A DNA stretch of 64,000 nt from Patiria miniata (Eukaryota; Echinodermata; Asteroidea; Valvatida; Asterinidae), in the NCBI RefSeq assembly GCF_015706575.1, contig NW_024037047.1:7878632-7942631 (forward strand). Reading direction: 5' to 3'. The translations under genes were made by a program, and so were the position numbers. Positions 1-64,000 of this stretch are shown here, one piece after another. The notes beneath the pieces were generated by a model. The model did not search any database. It saw only the letters and a program-made list of their open reading frames with translations, and was not told the DNA's origin. Numbering within the stretch: position 1 is the first letter of the stretch; each line of letters opens with the position of its first letter.

Positions 1-1388
1 GTCCAATTCTCAATGCCCAAAATCCCCAAATTTGACAAAAATTTAAACAAAGATATAAAACTTGGGTATCCCATTTAGGTTATAAAACGAAGGTTCTCTC
101 ATATTTGGGTTATTTTATCCCATTTTTGTGCAAATCTCATAAGCCTAGTAATTTAGTAAAAAAAAGTATGCGCTGTGCGTAATGATTTTTCTGCGTAATT
201 CCAATGGCCTAACGTTACATCAGTGCCCATCACATTTGTACACAAAAATCGTACATGCTATAGCCACCCAACAAACTTTAAAAACATCAGATTTCACTCT
301 CAAAAACGGCCACAAAGTTATTAGATATGCTACCTGAGATACAAGGAGAGATCGATTATTAAGATCGAGGAACTACGATGTGGGCAAAAAGTGAAATGAT
401 CGCCGGTACTGCGGTAGCAAAATCACTCTGAGTTCCATTTCGTTTACACCACGTGCGATGGAGTCTGGACGGTGTCCGAAAACGAAGGACTTACACTGGT
501 ATCCACTAATATATTCTGACCGTACGGGCCATGAAGGGAACCAGTGTAGAATATGCATTACGCGACAATAATACGCATCATGTGACAATGTTTTGGCTGC
601 ACTCGATCTCAAACGTGATAATTTTCTGTTGCGTTTACATTATCGCGTGCCGGGAACGAAACAGTGATGCTTACAAGACGCGCGCTGTCAAACAGAAGGC
701 ACCATGATGAAAATCCATCGCGACACAAATGTGTCTATAACTCTAAAATACAATCATATTTTGAAGGTTTTAAAAAAAGCAATTCAAGCTTCGATATCAC
801 TCATTACAATTTTCAAGGTTCCATTATTATTTTCAATGTATTTCGTGATGAAAAAGTTTTGGGAAAAACAAAAAGAATCGTAACTTTGCAACGCATAGGC
901 CGATTATCATGGAACGTGGATGGTTGAATGGCATTTTCAATAAGCTTTCGACAGACGTATGGTTTCTTGACGTCTGCTATGCTACACTACTGTCAAGACC
1001 GAGTTAAACACAGTCACTAGGGCAGACAATTCTTGCCGTGGATCTTGAACGCATGGACCGGTCTGTGCGTGCCGCATGGCCCGTGAACGTAACATGTCAT
1101 GCGCGCAGCATTTTTCGTACTCGGAGTTAAAATGAGACTTTTCAAACAGCAAAAACCAGTGTAATTTCGACTCAAATCCCAATCACAATGGGAAAATATG
1201 TAAGTTTATTACATCATTGAACTATCTTTATAAATTACGAGGAATATTTCAAAATTTTAACTTATAAATGGGGAATGAAAACATCCGACTTTTTGAAACA
1301 AAATCACCGGGCGTGTGTATGTTGCGCGCATTCGTTTTGTACACAAAGTGATCACCGGCAGCAAACCGCGAGTGCGCGAGCCCTATTA
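1..1388. other. intron or flank of CKAP5, nothing recognised
   Basis: AT-rich sequence with several small open frames that show no recognisable protein. It should lie inside or beyond the intron after CKAP5 exon 39. I see no repeat here that recurs elsewhere in the window. Confidence 0.5.
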
Positions 1389-2308
1389 ATATCTCGATGA
1401 ATCAATCACAAGCGCGCAGTACGGCCGTGGCCGGCCGGCTAAACACCGTCGATTCCCCACTGTACGATGTACACACACGTACATACGTACGTACGTACAC
1501 TGACAACTGAATCTCCAGTTCCTGTATGTGCCGATACTTCAAGAAGCGACACCCCCGCCGCAAAAATATATGTCTGTATTCGTACACACACATACCAGCA
1601 GGAGTAAGTACGGCAGATCTTACGTGCAGTCAACCGACTTTCTTTTTCTCTGTGCTTGCATGCGCGGTATACAGAACGCATTGATGTTCGTGTACGAGGC
1701 AAACGAGCTTGACACATAGTCAAAACACGCGTGCACATGGCGTTCCGAATCCCGATTGTCAAAAGCGGACATTGTAAATGGCGATCGTGTATTAATTATG
1801 GGCCTGATTCCCAAAGAGAACAAAATCAACTTTTAATCCACATTAAGAACATGCAGGTAGGTTATAGATAGAGGGAAGGGTTTCGAATTTTGAAGGGAAA
1901 TTTGAGGGAAAACGACAACGAAAAAACGCAACACGAAAATAGAGATGGCGATCGCACGTCACCAACAATAAAACTGCTTAAAAAAACGTAATTTCTATCC
2001 CCAAAAAGTGTTCAAAATTACAAAACAGGTGCAATATAAGCTGAGAGAAGTCTGCTTTAGGTTGAAAACGTAATTTTTTGAATGATAAAAAACACCTTTG
2101 GCTCAAATGTGATCGAAACTAAAGGGGGGCCCTAAACTACATGATCGCTGATATAAATTCGCATTTTTTTTTAGCCGGCCTCTGTGCCCCTTCTGCAGAT
2201 ATTAGTTTGGCCTTAGTGCCCTCCCAACTGGCCTTGGTGCCCTCTATAATTTTGCTCCATTCAAGGCCAAAGTGGCCTTGCCCTAAAAATCCCCAAATTC
2301 AAGGCCTG
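1389..2308. mobile_element. hAT-like non-autonomous element, truncated, copy 1
   Basis: Ends at 2308 with a terminus (plus strand ...CAAATTCAAGGCCTG) that is the reverse complement of the CAGGCCTTGAATTTG start of the copy at 31674. Shared body: iterated GGCCTTGGTGCC-type motifs (2170-2290), a GTAC-rich microsatellite (1470-1500) and a CG-rich segment at 1410-1450. It lacks the far end present in the other copy and carries about 250 bp (1898-2145) that the other copy lacks. No transposase. Confidence 0.75.
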
Positions 2309-2874
2309 TAAACATAGTTTGACTTACCCTTTTTTGCTTGAGCTGGGACCAATTTCATGATGCAGAGAGGTTTTCTTTGCACAACCGCTTTTGTTTTGTT
2401 GTGTATTTGCTCAACAAAACTCGCTAGGCTCAGCTAAAGCCGCGTTTGCATTGGGCTTAATTTTGTAAAACATTCCTGCGAATGATTGTCAACATTCCAT
2501 TGTGGTTATACTACCCTGTGTCCGCACTTACAGAGGTCAATAATGTTAAGTTTTACATAGCAGTGGCCGTCTGTACGGGACTTTTCAGTGATGTAAAACT
2601 AACACTGTAATTCCTCCGCGACCCATTTGGCCCTGAAAAACTTACCGCTGCGGACCGTAAAGCTTACAATCGACATTTGACAGTTTGAGAAATTTACCGG
2701 CTGCCTGCACTGGACTTCATTTGGTGAAGTTAACAACAGTCTTCGTAAAGTTAACAACAGTCTCTGTTAGTTTTACCAAAAGAAGTCCAATGCGAACACG
2801 TCTCTGCTTAGCAGAGTCAGTAAGTCTCTTTGATTCGTGAGTCACACAACCTGGATCTTATTACAACAGCTCAC
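2309..2874. other. intron, nothing recognised
   Basis: Unique-looking sequence downstream of CKAP5 exon 39. A direct repeat of cttcgtaaagttaacaacag lies near 2732-2765. No coding signal. Confidence 0.4.
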
Positions 2875-55975
<53,101 letters not shown>

Positions 55976-55983
55976 CTCGGAGG

Positions 55984-55998
55984 TCAAAGGTCATTCAT
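55984..55998 (-). promoter_or_regulatory. upstream ORF in CKAP5 leader
   Basis: ATG AAT GAC CTT TGA ends 8 nt before the CKAP5 start codon. A second ATG (55994) opens an overlapping, out-of-frame reading frame that passes the start and stops in exon 1. Both depend on the inferred 5' UTR. Confidence 0.5.
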
Positions 55999-56042
55999 CC
56001 AGATAAATGTCAAACTTTGAATTGTGAACCAACGTCAATGAT

Positions 56043-56630
56043 CTGCAAAAATGAGAAAGTAAAAAAGAACATAAGACATTACGAAAAATGGTGAAATTAC
56101 ACCAAAAACTTCCGATAAAATGAAATAGCACAGTTGACGTTTTATTTGCGGCATGAAGACTGTCAACTTCCTTCACTACACGTAACTTACAGTGAAGAAA
56201 ATGGACTGACCACATTTGATGTTGTACCAAACTACTACGATAAACGGTTGAGACAAAGGATGATGTTCGACAGTAATTACACTTCTGTCACAAACTGTTC
56301 TCAAAAAATGCAACAAACACTAACATCAATAGCCTAATGATGATGGTGTAGTACAAAACTGGAGTGTCCGTACGGACGAAGAGAAAGTCGGAAAACCAGT
56401 GACTACTTAGAATGCATAAACTTCTGTCACTGCCACCCCACCTCAAATTAAAATAAAATGGATGAACAATGGAGAGTAATTAGTCCAATTTCCTGCAATG
56501 TGCCAACAACTGCTTCTGTTCTGTCAAAGGTGATTTTCTTTAACGCGTACCTGCTCATGAAAATCAGGGCTTTGTTTTTTTCATGCATAATGAGAGTACC
56601 ATTTTGGAGGACAACTTGTTCAAACGTCTA
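56043..56630. other. upstream sequence or first intron of CKAP5, nothing recognised
   Basis: If the 3' splice site at 56043 is real, this is intron. No CpG-rich promoter and no exon were identified. Confidence 0.4.
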
Positions 56631-56879
56631 CAGGGATGTATTTGAGTCCATCACAAGTCCCTGCAAGTCCATCACAAGTCCTCCAGTCCCAATTCAACTC
56701 ACAAGCTATTCAAATGAGCTTTGACAAAGGCATTCCTTTGTTATTGTTCATCCACTGTTACTTGTGACTGAACTTGTGATGGACTTGTGATGGACTTGTG
56801 ACTGGACTTGTGATGGACTTGTGACTGGACTTTTGACTGGACTTGTGATGAACTTGTGATGGACCCGACTACATCCCTG
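56631..56879. mobile_element. hAT-like element with inverted CATCACAAGTC / ACTTGTGATGG arms
   Basis: CAGGGATGTATTTGAGTCCA ... GGACCCGACTACATCCCTG, inverted termini. The left arm has TCCATCACAAG units and the right arm ACTTGTGATGG units around a shared core (CAGTCCCAATTCAACTCACA). No clear target duplication. Confidence 0.8.
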
Positions 56880-57629
56880 AATAAAAACAGGACCACAAAA
56901 TGTGTATTAATTGCCCTGTCTGTATTTGTGCAAATATTGATTCTTTAACCCTCCTGCTATCTCAACAGTCACAGACAGTCAAAAAATCAATCCTCTTCCC
57001 TGCCATGCCTTTTACACAGGCTAGTCGCCGACAATCAGATCATATTTCAAGCAAGCACTGTGACTAGTCAAATTCAGTCAACAGACAAAAGCAGGCAAGT
57101 GGTAGGCAACAGCGTGCTGATCACCTACAGTCAAAGCATAGCTGTATCAAGTTACGTAAACAGTCACAGCCAGTCAATCCTGCCTCATGTAGGCAGGGAG
57201 CACTCAAAATTTAAAAACAGTCACTTGACTGATTGTGACAGAAAGGACACTTTTGCACAGAATGCGTGTTCATATTTAGCTCCTTGCCAAAATCAACCAA
57301 TTATAACTGAACAAAAACCCCAGAAAATTAGTTACAACACAACACTCAACATTCTAGAAGCTGAGCAGATTGGAAAAAAAAAGCAAACAGAGGATGCAAG
57401 AAAGCCCTTACATGTAAATATGAAAAGAAAATTGGGCATCTTTCGGAAGACAACTTAACACTGACTTAAAAGCAGTGAGCACCTACTGACCTTGGACTGA
57501 ATGTCACAATATTCACACCATTTTCCAATCCCTATTGATGGCGTTCAGTATTTGTCATTACTCTGTGGTTCCATGCAATGTGTGCGTGTTCCATAACTTG
57601 CATGTCTTCAGCATTAATTACCCCACAGG

Positions 57630-57830
57630 TAGATGAGTCATGCAGTACATGTACATAAACATGTACGTGGATGTCCTATGAGACACTGCATGGATTCAGT
57701 ATGTGCATCTTCTAGGAAATCCTTCATACACTTACATGTATGCATTGTATAAAGCAATGCATGTAATGCACACTGTACATGTACAGGTATCATATACATG
57801 TACATACATGTACATGTGTACACTGTATGT
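57630..57830. repeat. TACATGTA-rich palindromic tract
   Basis: Many overlapping TACATGTA / GTACATGTAC palindromes. Similar tracts occur at 42925-42965, 61810-61840 and 62630-62645. Confidence 0.7.
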
Positions 57831-57960
57831 CTCTAGAGGTGAGATTGGGGGCAAATGAAAAATCCACAAAATAATCGTCAGAGGGGTTTTGGGGTCACTA
57901 AGGGCGACAGAGCCCGAAAGGCTCTATGGTATGTTTGTATTTGCCTAAAGGCATCCCATA

Positions 57961-58500
57961 AAGGGAATATACATGTACAACATTTGCAAACATCGAAAAA
58001 TAAAACTACCAAGTTTTTACGAAATACCTTACTAGGATGTTGGTAAATGACAGTCACAAGCATTCTGTAAAATTACGGCACCTGGTGTGAAGTCATTTTC
58101 AAGAAAATGGTATTTTTGTATACATTTCCAACGGTGGTCAGCCGACCACCGTTGGAAAAACCTAACTATTGTTCAACTACTGCTCCATATTTACCATTTG
58201 TTTCAGTTCAAATTGTGTTTGCTATTGGTTACATGTTCATGAACGGGTGCAGGCCAGCTAGACTGGTTCCCTTACCTTACAATTTTCCGGCATCTATAAA
58301 TTGATCCATTTCATCTTTAGTGGAGTCAGGGAATAAGACTTCTTGAACATTTTTGTTTTTCTTGGTTTTTTCGAGCATTTTCGTACACAAAACTTCAAAC
58401 ATGTCAGTGTAACAATATTTTGATCTATTATACGTAACCCCTCAACTACCGGTAGTTCATTTCTGAAAATTACAGTGAAAGCCAATGATGCACATTCCCT
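57961..58500 (+). mobile_element. TTAA-target MITE (family P), copy with perfect palindrome
   Basis: AAGGGAATATACATGTACAA ... TGCACATTCCCT then TTAA. The left TTAA is changed to ATAA. Near-perfect 28-nt palindrome at 58128-58155 (arm CCAACGGTGGTC). Confidence 0.88.
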
Positions 58501-58505
58501 TTAAA

Positions 58506-60049
58506 ATAATCTTCTTTTGTTTTATGTGTGCATAACGTGTAACATGCAAATCTTCATAGGTAACAACACCAATATGATATGATCTCAGGAATTTCAGATT
58601 TCAAAAGTTGTTTTTTTTAATCCTGAAATCAGCAAAAATCCTGACAAATTTCACCCCTGTTGTGCTGAACACAAGCACATGTAGATAGTATTTGTGCAAT
58701 TGAACAATAATAATTAAGACTATAATTAAATACACAAATATGCATCTTACTCTTTAATGTGCATGCATGCCTTTGCAAAAAGAACAGTGAGTCTGCACCA
58801 GAACTGGAGACAACTGATTCAAAACTCGAAATCAATTGGAGTCATGCCAACCTCCCCCCCCCCCCCATTTCTATCATATTTTGATTTTTTTTTTTTCAAG
58901 AACAAACTGTTTCAGAAACCTACTCTAATTCCTCTGGAATCAATTGCGAGTGATTGCTGACAAATCTGTACTATTTTAGTTCAAAACTCTAGTAATAACT
59001 TGAACACTTTTTTTTTAAATTCATGACATATTTTGATCATGTTTCCGCACCGGCGCTAGAGCCTCGCAAACAAAAACGGTTGCGGGTATTTTAAGACGAG
59101 CCGCACAATATGAAAATCAGATCATAATGCACCCAAAAAAAGCATGAGCATTTCAAGATTTTACATGTAGAACCGAGAGAATTTTTAATGAGTATGTCGG
59201 ATATCCAACGTAATATGAATGGAATTCCAAAGAAAAAGAATGTTCCCCTACAGTCATCATGAGTGTAAAGAGAAGACCAAAAATCATTGCCATATTTATA
59301 TAAAACAATCCAAACACTTCCGCCCTTCTCACCAAAGCAGATAAAAGCCAATGTTTATCAGCGCTCATTTTTCACTGTCCACCGAAATGAAAATATGTGA
59401 CTCAGGCAGGCCGGCCGGATGAGGGATAATGTTACATTCCGGAATGGTTGCAGCAAAACAGCAGAAGGGTCTTTACTCTAGCACGGGTGGTTATTTTTAG
59501 GAATGGTGTGGCGTGACCGAAAATATTGGGAAATGGTTCAGTGGTCAGTCAATGTCCAGGACAGAGCTAAATAAGAACTCAGTGAATAAACCTGAAAATG
59601 TCTTTTGCAAATCTAATACAATGTCCGTCATCTACATGTAGTAGGCCTAATGGTCAAGGAGATTACAGACTAGGAGTTTGGGTTCATTTTGGATCGTTAT
59701 GTACCCGGTACCCTTTTAAGAGCTCAGTGAAGAAACCTGAAAAAGTATTTTTCCAATCATATAAATACATCCATCATCTAGTAATGGTCAAGGAGATTAC
59801 AGACTAGGAGTTTGGGATCATTTCTCTGAATCATTAATTAGATCTCATGGTTAATTGGCTCTGTCACAGACATTATGACACTTCCTTTCATAGCGTTGGA
59901 ATTGCTCGAATACATCTATACGCTGCAAAACTTCAGTTTTTTTTTTTTTCCAGATGAAAGACATGATCTACAATTTGATTTAAACTAAATTAAAGCTGTT
60001 CTTCCAGTGTTATTTTTTCTAGCTTCTCCCCAAAAAATAGATGTTGTTT
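58506..60049. other. upstream region, no gene seen
   Basis: AT-rich with homopolymer C and T runs. A direct repeat of tggtcaaggagattacagac occurs at about 59652 and 59786. No exon recognised. Confidence 0.4.
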
Positions 60050-60053
60050 TTAA

Positions 60054-60582
60054 AGGGAATATACATCATTTGCTTTTGCTGTCATTTTCAGAAATGGATG
60101 GAATTGGGGGGTTGGACATGTTGGAAATATATAGCAAATATAGTTACATGTACACTGACTTTTTTGAGGTTTTGGGTTCGAAAATGCTATAAAAAACAAG
60201 AAAAACAATCATTTTCCTGTAGTCTGGTTCCCTGACTCCATATAAGAAGAAACAGAGCAGTATACATACGTTGGGGAATTGTAAGGTCAGGGAACCAGTC
60301 TAGCTGGTTTGTACCCATTCATAGGTGTGTAATCGATTGCAAACAAGTGCGATGGTCAATTGGGGCCAGTATTTAAAAAAAAGCCAGTTTTTTCCAACGC
60401 TGGTCGGCCGACCAGCGTTGGAAATTGATACAAAAATACCACTTTTCTTGAAAATGACAGTATACCAGGTGCCATGATTTTATAGGATGCTTTACACTGT
60501 CATTCACTAACAGTCCAGCAAGGTATTTCAAAATGATTTGGTAGTTTTATTTTTTGATGTTTGCAAATGTTGTATTTTCCCT
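60054..60582 (-). mobile_element. TTAA-target MITE (family P), inverted copy
   Basis: TTAA at 60050-60053 and 60583-60586. Opposite orientation to the other full copies. Perfect 28-nt palindrome at 60394-60421 with arm CCAACGCTGGTCGG. Confidence 0.9.
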
Positions 60583-60599
60583 TTAAATTGCTGTTTTCC

Positions 60600-62715
60600 T
60601 ACCAATACAAAAGTTATTGATTTTTGAAAGAGAAATCAAACAAAAACGTCTGCCCACATACATTTACTGTACAAATTTGGATGTTTCAGGCCTTCATATC
60701 TTCTGTGCATCGTGGGTGCAAAAGAACCCCCCCCCCCTCCAACAATAGCATTTTTAAAAGCTTTTTTCAACTAATTAAATAAAATATACAAATTGAAAAT
60801 CCATTAGGAAAAAAAACCTTGAAAACGACGTCTGGATAGAGCAATATTAAATGAACTAGAACATATTTGAATCCTTTCAAGAGTGTATTACAACTTTCTT
60901 TTGTGAAATTAAAATTGTTATTTTTGGTACAACTGTGACAACAACCGTTGAAAACTTCAGAATGTGTTTACTAAACACATTATTAGAATGTCTCATTATT
61001 TAGTACCATTTCAAAGGCATGGACAGGCATGAAACTGATTTCCATGTACAATGTACATATTTCACTGTGCCTTGAAAGAAAAACAGGCAAGTTTTATAAG
61101 CCTTCATGTTTTACCATCTAGGTCCTACATGTAGCTCTATGGTTTTACAAAGCCCCTTTCTATGCATGATTTGAGAGCTCCCATGAAGAAAATTAGCTCA
61201 AGTTTCATGTTTAAATCGGTAAAAAATATCAGCCATTCCGCTAACCTGTTCTTAACATTATTTTAGAAAAGCTCTTTGTTCATTTTTGACAAGCTAAGGC
61301 GCATGCCAATGGCTGCCAATTTACATGTAGGAAGGCGCATGCATGTTAAAATTGATTGGCACATTTCAAAATCAAATAGTTGATCAAGTACAAATTATTC
61401 AAAAATGCTCCACCCTACCGGTAACAAATTTGAGCCCCGACATTTCAGCAACACACGCATACACACCCACCCTTACACAGGCATAGAAGTGGGGTACTTC
61501 CTTTGTTCTCGTGTCCTAAAATTTTGCAATGTCGCGCACTAGTTTCAAAATGCTCTTATTTTTAACCAGAATTAATTTCCTGGGCTGAAATTCGGACTTA
61601 ATATCCCTTTTCTAAAACTCTTCCATTTGCGACACATCAACCCACCTTGGAAATTCCTAGTTTTTGAGTAAAATCCATATATCTATTTCGTGAAAAACTT
61701 GTGGGGTACATAGTACCACTTTAGTACCCCACAAGGTCACAAAATGGACTTGTGGGGTACCTCCCATTGTTCCGGTACCCCATAAGGCAGTGTTCAAACA
61801 TTCACGGATGTTTACATGTACATGTACATGTACGTTACATACCTAGTGTGGACATTCTTTTGTTTTCGTGTAGTTAAGAAAAACCTGTGAAAACTCTTTC
61901 AACCCAATGTTTGTTTCTATGATTCCCTTGAGTGTTTCTCTTCATTTTGCAACGGATAAACCTAACCCAAAAATGCCTCTAAACCTGTTTTCCAGAGAGG
62001 GGGAAACATTGTGTGGACGTGGGCAAGTCCACACAACGTCGCTGCTACCTGGTTTATGTGGACATCTTTTGTTTGGAAGTCCACACAGTGAATGTAATGC
62101 TTGTACACACGCAGTCGTGTTTTACTATACCCATGAGGACCGCCCCTTCATTTTTGGGGGGTTCCCTTTTGTTTGTACTTTAACTTCTTCTCAACAGCTT
62201 TCATAAGGTTTGTACACGAAATTCTCCTGAGGACTAGTGCCTAGGTCCTCGGGCAGCGTCAACCCATTGTTATCCCACACACCCCATTGTCTCAAGTCCT
62301 CAGTCGTATAGGATAACCTGTACATACATCGTACATACTTATGTGCGTTCTTTGTCATCCATGGCTACACCCTCAAGTTTCTTATCTACTGTCGAACCCC
62401 CCCCCCCTTCCCTTGCAGCCCTAGTATGAGTAAGGCCCCTGTCTAATTGAACATCCTGATCTCTGAGATATTTTTACTTGATCTACTATAGTAGCTTGCA
62501 GGGACCCATGAAGGAGCACGCCACAAAGAGATCTACAGAGAAACAAGAAACAGCTGCATTCCTAAGTTGAACTATTCGAGAAATTGGGTTTCCGGCATAA
62601 TGTCCCAAAAGACATACATTTTTGTTGGTACATGTACATGTACGTCTGATTTGACTCTTTGTATTCTGACAAAGAATATACTGAAAATGCTTTTTAAACT
62701 TCAAATGCGTATGAT
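60600..62715. other. upstream region, no gene seen
   Basis: Contains inverted GTGGGGTACC / GTACCCCAC motifs at 61695-61790 and GTGTGGAC / GTCCACAC near 62010-62090. No coding recognised. Confidence 0.4.
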
Positions 62716-62717
62716 AC

Positions 62718-62905
62718 AACCCTAACCTTCCCAAATCCTTCAAAATCATCTTTGCAAAATGGAGGATTTTGCTGGATTGAGGCTACATGTACATGGCAAA
62801 AAAAGTGGGGCTGATTTTGGAGGATGCACTGTTCAAGGTCTTAGGCCGAACCTTGTATTGTTTATGCTCAGCCATGCATAAATTTAGCCCTAGATTATAC
62901 TTGAA
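62718..62905. mobile_element. AGGATT-family element, truncated copy 4
   Basis: ACCCTAACCTTCCCAAATCC, then GGAGGATTTTGCTGGATTGA and TGCTCAGCCATGCATAAATT. The right half is missing. Confidence 0.75.
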
Positions 62906-64000
62906 TTTATTTAGAAGGGTTTTACATGCACAGATGCATGTAACTTTGGCTCTGTGATTTCAAGTCAGGGGTCGATTTAGAAAATATAAGTTACATGCAC
63001 ATTGCACAACTGAGATTTTTCCTTGAAAATGGGCTGAAAAAACTGAAAATGTTGCATGCACAGGCAAATGTGTACATGTACAAGTTTGCCTGTGTATGCA
63101 ACCGAATCATCAGGTTTTTTGTACATTTTAGTTTGTGTTGTTGTGTTTCAAGTCGATACTTTCGTGAATGACTGCTGCATGGTATTAGGTGATTTAATCT
63201 CAACTGGGTTTGGATAATGGAGGAAAAGGACTATTATAGGTTGGGGCCATTTTTCACAGACCCCACCGCTGCAAAAAAATATATAGTTGTGACCACAGCG
63301 TTAAATGTCGAATTCCCGATGAGAATTTGCGCTGGGATTTCCCAAGCTAATCCATGCCCTGCATGCTCCTTCTAGTAGCCCCTGTGTGTTTTACATTTGT
63401 GCACTGGTAGTGACGAAACAAAATATGAAGTAAACATCGTTTGGAGCAAGATAAAATATGACGGTTTTTGCTACGTCTGAAACCTGATTTCTCCTTCCTT
63501 ATGTATGTAATTTTTATGTGCTTTCATAGGTTTTAACTTTCGAATTCCTTTTTAGTTCCGTGATGCAAGTCAATGTGGCATTTCATGCCGTGTATGATGC
63601 GCTGTTAGGCTGATTCTGCCACGGCGCGTTCCGTACTACAGGCGTGTGGTTCGTGCACAATTTTTTTTCTTTTCACAAAGTTTGGTAACTTTACTAGGGC
63701 AAATTTTGATTCAGTAAAACTGAATCAGAATGACGACAGTTTGTTTGAGCACTTTCGTGTCCAATACCGTATTTGAATTACTGGGTGCACCATTCCATTA
63801 TCATGGGCACGCTGTAAAGGGCGCCCCCACATGTGTGGATTTTTTTATTATTACTTATAGGCAGTGTATATTTTGCCGGAGACGGCAAACCTTTAGTAAA
63901 CTTTAGTTTGCCGGATATGCACTGAACATGTGCATTTACAGTTTTTTTGTACTTAAACATTTTCCGGTGACAAATTTTAGTCTGGCTCCATGCCAAAATT
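62906..64000. other. far upstream region, no gene seen
   Basis: No supported coding region, RNA gene or repeat with another copy in the window. An inverted pair at about 63058-63100 (aggcaaatgtgtacatgtac / tgtacaagtttgcctgtg) forms a small hairpin. Confidence 0.4.

Noticed and set aside
1-2874. The final CKAP5 exons and polyA site
   Set aside because: I searched the minus strand for the expected C-terminal segment after KENTRE and saw none; the gene continues past the window.

Overview
The window is animal genomic DNA dominated by one large gene on the minus strand. I read it as the orthologue of CKAP5 (chTOG/XMAP215), the microtubule polymerase of spindles and growing plus ends. Thirty-nine coding exons can be placed from the start codon at 55975 down to 2875. 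They join in phase without a single internal stop and encode residues 1-1876. The vertebrate protein is about 2030 residues long, so the last roughly 150-180 residues lie beyond the window's left edge. The protein is co-linear with vertebrate CKAP5: five canonical TOG domains, basic Ser/Lys/Pro linkers, and a C-terminal helical (TOG6-like) region followed by a conserved short helix motif.

The organism looks like an invertebrate deuterostome, most likely an echinoderm and perhaps a sea star. That rests on the vertebrate-like CKAP5 sequence and on the style of the tRNA-derived SINEs and short non-autonomous DNA transposons. It is a judgement from memory, not a search result. Exons are small (57-252 nt) and introns run from about 0.2 to 5.5 kb. 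Introns are packed with repeats: many families of short hAT-like elements with iterated internal motifs, TTAA-target MITEs, fold-back MITEs with TA or unclear targets, tRNA-derived SINEs, minisatellites and a 145-bp tandem repeat. I saw no convincing LTR or capsid-bearing element and no second well-supported protein gene.

Layout: 1-2874 is intron or 3' flank with a truncated hAT element; 2875-9937 holds the C-terminal exons 39-33; 12025-21620 holds exons 32-27 (linker and TOG5); 22475-25985 holds a MITE, the striking 77-bp exon-end array, exon 26, a possible short plus-strand gene start at 24273 and a 145-bp tandem repeat; 28329-36192 holds exons 25-19 (linkers and TOG4); 37839-40896 holds exons 18-14 (TOG3); 41887-49796 holds exons 13-6 (linker and TOG2); 51122-56042 holds exons 5-1 (TOG1 and part of the 5' UTR); 56043-64000 is upstream sequence with repeats and no gene I can support.

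The most unusual signals are at exon-intron junctions. The end of exon 26 with its splice donor is repeated 11 more times in tandem downstream. The end of exon 19 is repeated four recognisable times in a separate, older array. The start of exon 30 has a partial duplicate upstream. Several transposons end within 6-24 nt of splice donors. One TTAA MITE is inserted inside another copy of its own family, and the central palindrome of that family changes base pair from copy to copy while staying self-complementary.
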